A DNA stretch of 64,000 bases, taken from assembly GCA_025617745.1 (NCBI GenBank), contig CM046866.1, positions 12,345,725-12,409,724 of the forward strand, written 5' to 3'. This document shows, in pieces, positions 59,072 through 64,000 of the stretch. This stretch comes from Heliocidaris erythrogramma. Taxonomy: Eukaryota > Echinodermata > Echinoidea > Camarodonta > Echinometridae. The position numbers were made by a program, and so were the translations under genes. The notes under the pieces were generated by a model. It was not told the origin of the DNA. It worked only from the letters and a program-made list of their open reading frames with translations, and did no database searches. Every line of letters starts with the position of its first letter. Position 1 is the stretch's first letter.

Positions 59072-59341
59072 AGAATAACGGTGCGTAGCTCAAAGTTCCC
59101 CAGAGCTGTCCTCCCTTTTTGAAATTTTTGCAAAGGCTGAAAAAACGTCTCCGCCGGGAATCGATCCCGGGGTCGTTGGCTTAGAACGCCAATGCCTTAA
59201 CCACTAGACCACGGAGACGGGTTAGTGGTTTCGGCGACACCAGATTCAATTGACCGACAGATTTGACAAATCCTCAACCTTATTAATTAATTCCTCTTGT
59301 CCGGGGCAGATGAGTTTATGAACAAGACAAGCCGCTAGTGC
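59059..59341 (-). repeat. left arm of a tRNA-bearing palindrome
   Basis: This segment is the near-exact reverse complement of 59501-59783. It runs from GAAAGAAATTGCGAGAATAA, through a tRNA-Arg-like gene on the minus strand, to GACAAGCCGCTAGTGC. Differences from the other arm are a few substitutions and small indels. It is bordered on the left by an (AT)n tract. Confidence 0.93.
59147..59218 (-). tRNA. tRNA-Arg(TCT)-like gene, copy A
   Basis: On the minus strand a full 72-nt cloverleaf forms: acceptor GTCTCCG/CGGAGAC (7 of 7 pairs), D arm GTCT/AGGC with loop AGTGGTTA, anticodon stem TTGGC/GCCAA with loop GTTCTAA (anticodon TCT), T arm CCGGG/CCCGG with loop ATCGATT. A TTTTTT terminator follows. 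The A box TGGTCTAGTGG is good; the B box has one change (GGATCGATTC). The body (TGGTCTAGTGGTTA...) is closer to what is usual for tRNA-Glu than for tRNA-Arg. It could be a functional gene, a recoded tRNA or a Pol III-derived repeat. Confidence 0.7.
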
Positions 59342-59413
59342 CTCAGCTGGATCCAAGCGAATGCTTTGAGATACATGTATACATTAGAATAAATTATTCT
59401 TAATAACATTATT

Positions 59414-59843
59414 GTAAGGAAATAACATATACAACAGTTTTGGCAAATCTCGTGGAAATAAATACAAATGTGAAAGAAATTGCGAGAATAACGGTGCGTA
59501 GCACTAGCGGCTTGTCTTGTTCATAAACTCATCTGCCCCGGACAAGAGGAATTAATTAATAAGGTTGAGGATTTGTCAATCTGTCGGTCAATTGAATCTG
59601 GTGTCGCCGAAACCACTAACCCGTCTCCGTGGTCTAGTGGTTAAGGCATTGGCGTTCTAAGCCAACGACCCGGGTTCGATTCTCGGTGGAGACATTTTTT
59701 CAGCCTTTGCAAAAATTTCAAAAAGGGAGGACAGCTCTGGGGAACTTTGATTGAGCTACGCACCGTTATTCTCGCAATTTCTTTCACATTTGTATTTTTT
59801 TCCACGAGATTTGCCAAAGCTGTTGTATATGTTATTTCCTTAC
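59414..59843. mobile_element. 430-bp element with 89-bp terminal inverted repeats carrying a tRNA-like gene
   Basis: 59414-59502 (GTAAGGAAATAACATATACA to ACGGTGCGTAGC) is mirrored by 59755-59843. The interior holds the tRNA-Arg(TCT)-like gene and the sequence shared with the left arm of the palindrome. Part of the same end repeat (GAAAGAAATTGCGAGAATAA) also borders the left arm at 59059. The right edge abuts an (AT)n tract (59843-59862). No transposase and no clear target duplication. Confidence 0.8.
59623..59693 (+). tRNA. tRNA-Arg(TCT)-like gene, copy B
   Basis: A 71-nt cloverleaf: acceptor GTCTCCG/TGGAGAC with one G-T pair, D arm as in copy A, anticodon loop GTTCTAA (TCT), variable loop one base shorter, T arm CCGGG/CTCGG with loop TTCGATT. 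The B box is the consensus GGTTCGATTC. ATTTTTT directly after the 3' end is a Pol III terminator. It is opposite in orientation to copy A, with about 400 bp between them. Compensating G-T pairs suggest it may still fold. Confidence 0.7.
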
Positions 59844-60475
59844 TATATATATATATATATATGATGTACAGACCCGTTGCTCGAACACAGACGACTTTTC
59901 ATAGCTAATAATATGATAAAATGTTGATATCGTAAGCCCAGGATCCAGCCTCGCTGTTCAATAACCCAGCACGAAAGTAAGAGGTACTCTCAATAAAATT
60001 GCTTTTTTTACCCCGCTGTGAAAGATGTGTCATTATTTCCTTACAACTCGTCGATTAACTTGGCTCATTATTACGACTGTTTGTGTCAACTCATTAGTTG
60101 CAATCATTGGAACTCTAATCAGGGAGTTAATTATTTCCCGGACAGTGCCAGATACAATACACGTTGAATACAATTGCGGACGGGCAGCTTGTATAGGCCA
60201 ATACTATTTCACAGATAAATTCAACGTTTAGATTTGTAGACTTGCACACGTACGGCACATGTACAAATGGTTGAAATTGGTCATTGTCATTTTTCTTTCT
60301 TTCATAATAGCATTGACATTATTAAAACGATAAGTAACCTTTTTCGATGTTTTTCCATATTCATTTGTTACAATTAAGTTAAACATAAATAATTCATATT
60401 GAAAGATCTTAGCTAGTTGTCCCTCTATCTAATATGAAATAAACAATTTATTAACAATTTAGGATATTAAGGGCA
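59844..60475. other. noncoding DNA, no gene called
   Basis: A 68-codon ORF (60025-60231) has one hydrophobic stretch and two cysteines but no family resemblance; it is not called. No other signal. Confidence 0.4.
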
Positions 60476-60479
60476 GCTT

Positions 60480-60630
60480 CTTCCCCTCCCTCTCTCTATC
60501 TCTCTATCTGTCTTTTTCTTTCTCTCTCTCTCTCTTTCTCTTTCTCTCTTTCCCTCCACTCTCCCTCTAACCTTTCCTCTCCTCCCTCTCTCTCTTTCTC
60601 TCTCTCCCACACTCTCTCTCCCTTCTTCCG
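60480..60630. repeat. (CT)n / pyrimidine tract
   Basis: About 150 bp of CTCTCT- and CCCTC-rich sequence. The minus-strand Arg/Glu-rich ORF is an artefact. Confidence 0.9.
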
Positions 60631-62690
60631 TCTGCGTCCTCATGAAGGAAGATAGCACGGCAATTTGGGAACTGTGACAAATCCTCACGATGTTTTTTTT
60701 TCCCAGGGCATGCAGCCTCACTAAGGTGATTAGCAGCCTCATTGTTACATCACAATCGATTCATTTACCATTATCACCTGATCTCTTACTTAAGCAGAAA
60801 TCCCAATGATGCTTTACTCATTTTTTTTTTTTTTTTGATGGGTTATATTAGATTTTCCGCGAAATGTTCAAAATGGGTTTAAGGTCTTTTTTTTGAAGAT
60901 CAAGAACAGGAAATAAAACCATGCAAGTGTTACAAATTTCTAAAAAAATGATTATTAAAAACACAATATATTTACGTAATTATAAGTTTACCCGTTTTCA
61001 TGATTATTCTCAACACGCCTTTGCCAAAGAATGTAAAATAACAAGGTTGTTCATAACCTTTGAAGGAACTCAAAATATGTTTCACAGCAGCTTTGGGAGT
61101 ATCTTACTATTTTTTCTAATGACCTAAATTGAAAGAAATCTGACGAGAGATGTTTTACGGCTCACCAAAGAATACATGAGCTTCAATGACAAATAAAGAA
61201 ATGTCATTCCCTGAAATGAGAAGGGTTATCATGCAGTTGATTGTGTAACTGTTTCCGCTTGCCAGTTTTATTGTCCCACCTGCACGATTTAAACCTGTCA
61301 AGTTATCTTAGATATTATCAACGGTCGAAATAACGAAAGCTCACAGAATTTCATCGAAACGGGTATTATATGCCCAACTTGACTATCATCCCGCGTATGC
61401 ACACATCTGTTATTTTTAGGAGAAAACAAATAAAAGAAAAAGAAACAGAAAAAGCATTGTACTCTTTGAGAATATCATCTTCTTGGGAGTTAGGGAAGCT
61501 ACAATAAATGCATTAACATTGTTTCTTTATCATCTCTCAAATATTTGGTAAACTTACTTTAAAATATTAATGATTATTATCCTTTGCAAAACAATGATAA
61601 AACTAATAAACATGTTAATAAATTATTTAATTGTTTCACTTTCTGATGAAATATTTTGTAAAAGTATTTTTAAAATATTGATGTTAAATCTTGGGCATTG
61701 GAATTGTTTTGAAAAACAGGTTAATAAATGATTTATTTTTTCAATTCCTGAAAATTATGTTCATTAAACATATTAAAGGAGAATCGAATATGCTAAACTG
61801 TTGTCAACGTGAAAGATGAGACAGTATTTTCTATATTAACTGTTTTGATTCTATAACTAATGGAGCTAAATTGTCTAGATAATCAATAGTGTATAGAGTA
61901 GTGGACGTGGTTTCGGGGGTCATGGATTCGAAAACCAGGCAGGGCATTGTGTCCTTTGGTTAGGAGGGGACTTACTGGTGTATATATAAACGTGAAGCCT
62001 GTGCATGATTATTTGCATATATGGTTGCTGTATAGTATGAGTATTATCACTAATCATTGTAATCATATAAGGAAATGGGTGTGACGATAGTGTTAGAACA
62101 ATGTTCCCTACAAAGTCCCCTACAAAGTCCCCTAGGGAATTTCGGGGAAAGTGGGAATCTGCCCATTTACTTCAAGCTGCAATTCAAATGTGGCGATAAG
62201 GCTTTCATGTACTCTGTCACATGAATAGCCTATCTGTCTAATTTGACACATTCATGGTTAAAGGCAAAACTATATTTCAAAAAACACAACCCGTCTTACT
62301 ACTTATCTGGAGAAAGAGGACTATCTTCACAATTAAAGATAGGAAGAAGACAGATAGATCACTATATTGATTTAATTCCTGTCCGCAGATTTAACCGACC
62401 ATGTCACTTTGATACGTCCTCCATGCACATGGCAGATTATCAACCTTTTCCACTGCACGTGCATTTCCTCCGAAAATGAAACAGCCGCTTTCAATCATGA
62501 TCAAAGAGAAAATACACACAAAAATACACATAGAAGACACCTAAAACGACCTTTGTACAAGCAGTGGAGTGACGGTGCTCCAGTCGGGGCGGATACGTAC
62601 AGGTGGACGATATGTGACAGTGCAGTTGAGTATGAGAAAGGGGTCTGATTCCATTTTTAGATTTTAACCCTATACTTTTCTTCTCCTCCC
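60631..62690. other. unique noncoding DNA, no gene seen
   Basis: AT-rich. A doubled CCCTACAAAGTC lies near 62107-62130. The segment 61885-61965 (AGTAGTGGACGTGG...CATGGATTCGAAAACCAGG...GTGTCCTTTGGTTAGG) may be a heavily decayed head of the SINE family. No coding signal is recognised. Confidence 0.45.
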
Positions 62691-62697
62691 CCTTCCC

Positions 62698-62698
<1 letters not shown>

Positions 62699-62734
<36 letters not shown>

Positions 62735-62760
62735 TCTCTGTCCCTCACTCCCCAGTCTTC
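62699..62760. repeat. (CT)n microsatellite
   Basis: About 30 bp of CT dinucleotides plus CT-rich flanks. Confidence 0.92.
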
Positions 62761-62786
62761 TCTCTTGTTTTATCGTTTTAATGCAC

Positions 62787-63475
62787 ATGGGCGTCGATAG
62801 AACATTTTGAATCGGGGGGGGGGGGAGTGACAACCAAATTTGCCGACAAATTTTTAGGGTGCGACACATTTGCCGACAAAAATGTTGCACCCTAACCTCC
62901 CCCCCCCCCACAAATAATAATAAAAGAAAATAACAGATGTAAAGATCTTATTCATACAGGTCCATTTTCGCAAGGAGTGTGCTGATACCTTTTGCTCGAA
63001 TATCAACTTTTCAATTTCTAAATTTAACTTTTCGTAGTGAAAATGTACAGAAGTTACATACAAAAGTTACATCATTTGGGAACCTCGCTGCCCAAAATTT
63101 AGTATGTCGATATTCTGGCTCCTCGCTGCCCGAATATGAAGTGGTGGTTGCCCTAATATTAGAACTTTGAAAATCCTCTCGGGGGGGGGGGGGGGGGGGG
63201 TGGCTGCAGCCCATTGTCGAAGGGGAACGTCTTTTGCCCGAATATTAAAATTGGTCAGTTTTTCCTTCTTTTTCTTTTCTTCCCTTTTCCTTTCCTTCTT
63301 TTCTATTTCGTATTTGTTTTCCTTTCCTTCCCTTTCATTTTTTCTTTTCTTTTTTCTTCTCCTTTCTCTTTTCTCCTTTCTCTTTTCATCTTTTCCCTTT
63401 CCTTTTCCTTCTCCCTTTCCCCCCCCCTCTTTTTTTGCCGACAAGAGGTGGCGCAATTTCCGACGCCCCTGGTAA
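62787..63475. repeat. cluster of poly-G/poly-C modules with TGCCGACAA motifs
   Basis: TGGGCGTCGATAG at 62788 begins a module with a G run (62814-62826), two TTTGCCGACAAA motifs and a C run. At the other end, CCGACGCCCCTGG (63460-63472), preceded by TTTGCCGACAAGAGG, is the same beginning in opposite orientation. Between them lie CTCGCTGCCCGAATATGAAG/TTGCCCGAATATTAAAATTG segments, a run of 20 G (63181-63200) and a 200-bp pyrimidine tract. This looks like nested or inverted copies of an old repeat; no ORF is credible. Confidence 0.55.
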
Positions 63476-63663
63476 TGCAGTTCGGGTTTATAGAGTACGT
63501 ACGTGTCCCATACACCGGCGCAACGCTACTAAATCATACATACGAACAAGAATACTATATACTCATGTTGAGGGCTACAAGGGCGTTAACTGTGTTTAAA
63601 AGGATGTGACTCAACGCCCTCCTATTTGTCAGCATTCATCTAAGGACAGACGTAATAATTTTG

Positions 63664-63857
63664 TATAACCATGTCTAGAAAGACCTACAAATGAGACACT
63701 ATAAAAGATGGTCTTTACGGGCAGGTATATCTTTAAATGCATTCTCTTTGGCACGTTTTTAATGGGATATATATTGTTTCAAGGGAAACAAACTACGTGG
63801 TCTTTATAGACAGGTGGTCAATCTATACGGGTGGACGTAAAAGCAAGTTTGACCTTA
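63664..63857. mobile_element. degraded relative of the 50.2-kb MITE
   Basis: Shares with 50152-50341 the internal order ATGGTCTTTACGGGCAGG, CAAGGGAAACAAACTACGTG, GTCTTTATAGACAGGTGGTC, TCTATACGGGTGG and the right-end text AAAAGCAAGTTTGACC. The ends are altered (ACCATGTCTAGAAAGACC at the left), so the boundaries are approximate and no target duplication can be stated. Confidence 0.75.
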
Positions 63858-64000
63858 TTCAACATGACTGTCTTTAAAAAAAAAAACCTGACGGATATTT
63901 ATTGATTCTAGGGATCTGGGAGGCGTTTCATCACGTGTCTTGTCGGTGATTTTTAACAACAAATTTGCTCTCAGCCAATCAGATGCAAGGATTTCAGTAG
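63858..64000. other. unique noncoding DNA, window edge
   Basis: A short A run (63878-63887) and otherwise unremarkable sequence running off the window. Confidence 0.4.

Noticed and set aside
60025-60231. 68-codon ORF with a hydrophobic stretch
   Set aside because: Short, no family resemblance and no supporting context.
61885-61965. Fourth SINE copy
   Set aside because: Only a weak B-box-like stretch and GTGTCCTTTGGTTAGG match; too decayed to call as a separate feature.

Overview
The window looks like gene-poor eukaryotic nuclear DNA from a marine invertebrate, most likely a deuterostome such as an echinoderm. That is an inference from style: tRNA-derived SINEs, many foldback (MITE-like) elements, (CT)n and (CTT)n microsatellites, long poly-G/poly-C runs, CCCATATGGG satellites, and a 500-base scaffold gap. 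I found no open reading frame that I can defend as a host protein-coding exon. Nearly all ORFs are short and fall in microsatellites, satellites, transposons or AT-rich DNA. The only recognisable protein similarity is a decayed LINE-type reverse transcriptase on the minus strand at 19.8-20.7 kb.

Layout. 0-12 kb: mostly unique DNA with one clean retroposed insertion flanked by 16-bp target-site duplications (5050-5405), a degenerate minisatellite (11.3 kb) and pyrimidine tracts. 12-17.3 kb: several inverted-repeat elements, namely a 1.2-kb CpG-rich element, a 0.72-kb foldback, a 0.6-kb foldback and a 0.39-kb inverted repeat. 17.8-19 kb: a tRNA-Ala(AGC)-like gene plus a chimeric fragment made from its 3' half. 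19.8-21.2 kb: the LINE remnant beside a 372-bp MITE with 6-bp target duplications. 22-26 kb: a mariner-like inverted repeat, a SINE, a 150-bp tandem duplication and a TTAGGG-containing element.

26.4-28.9 kb holds a satellite with a period of about 61 bp and a higher-order period of about 366 bp. 32.8-33.6 kb holds a second array with the same palindromic motif CCCATATGGG but a period of about 186 bp. 29-30 kb carries two short foldbacks. 34-50 kb is mostly unique AT-rich DNA broken by microsatellites, poly-C runs, a TTCCGAA-rich repeat and one hairpin. 50-56 kb has several MITEs, two of them with TA target duplications, plus a SINE and a second TTAGGG-containing element.

56-60 kb is the most structured part. 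A 1.24-kb sequence is repeated on both sides of a 500-N gap, almost certainly an unmerged contig overlap. Directly after it lies a large palindrome whose two arms each carry a cloverleaf-competent tRNA-Arg(TCT)-like gene. 60-64 kb is unique DNA with pyrimidine tracts, poly-G modules and a degenerate MITE.

The genes do not form a pathway. The biology visible here is repeat biology: elements spread by transposition, retroposition, tandem amplification and template switching.
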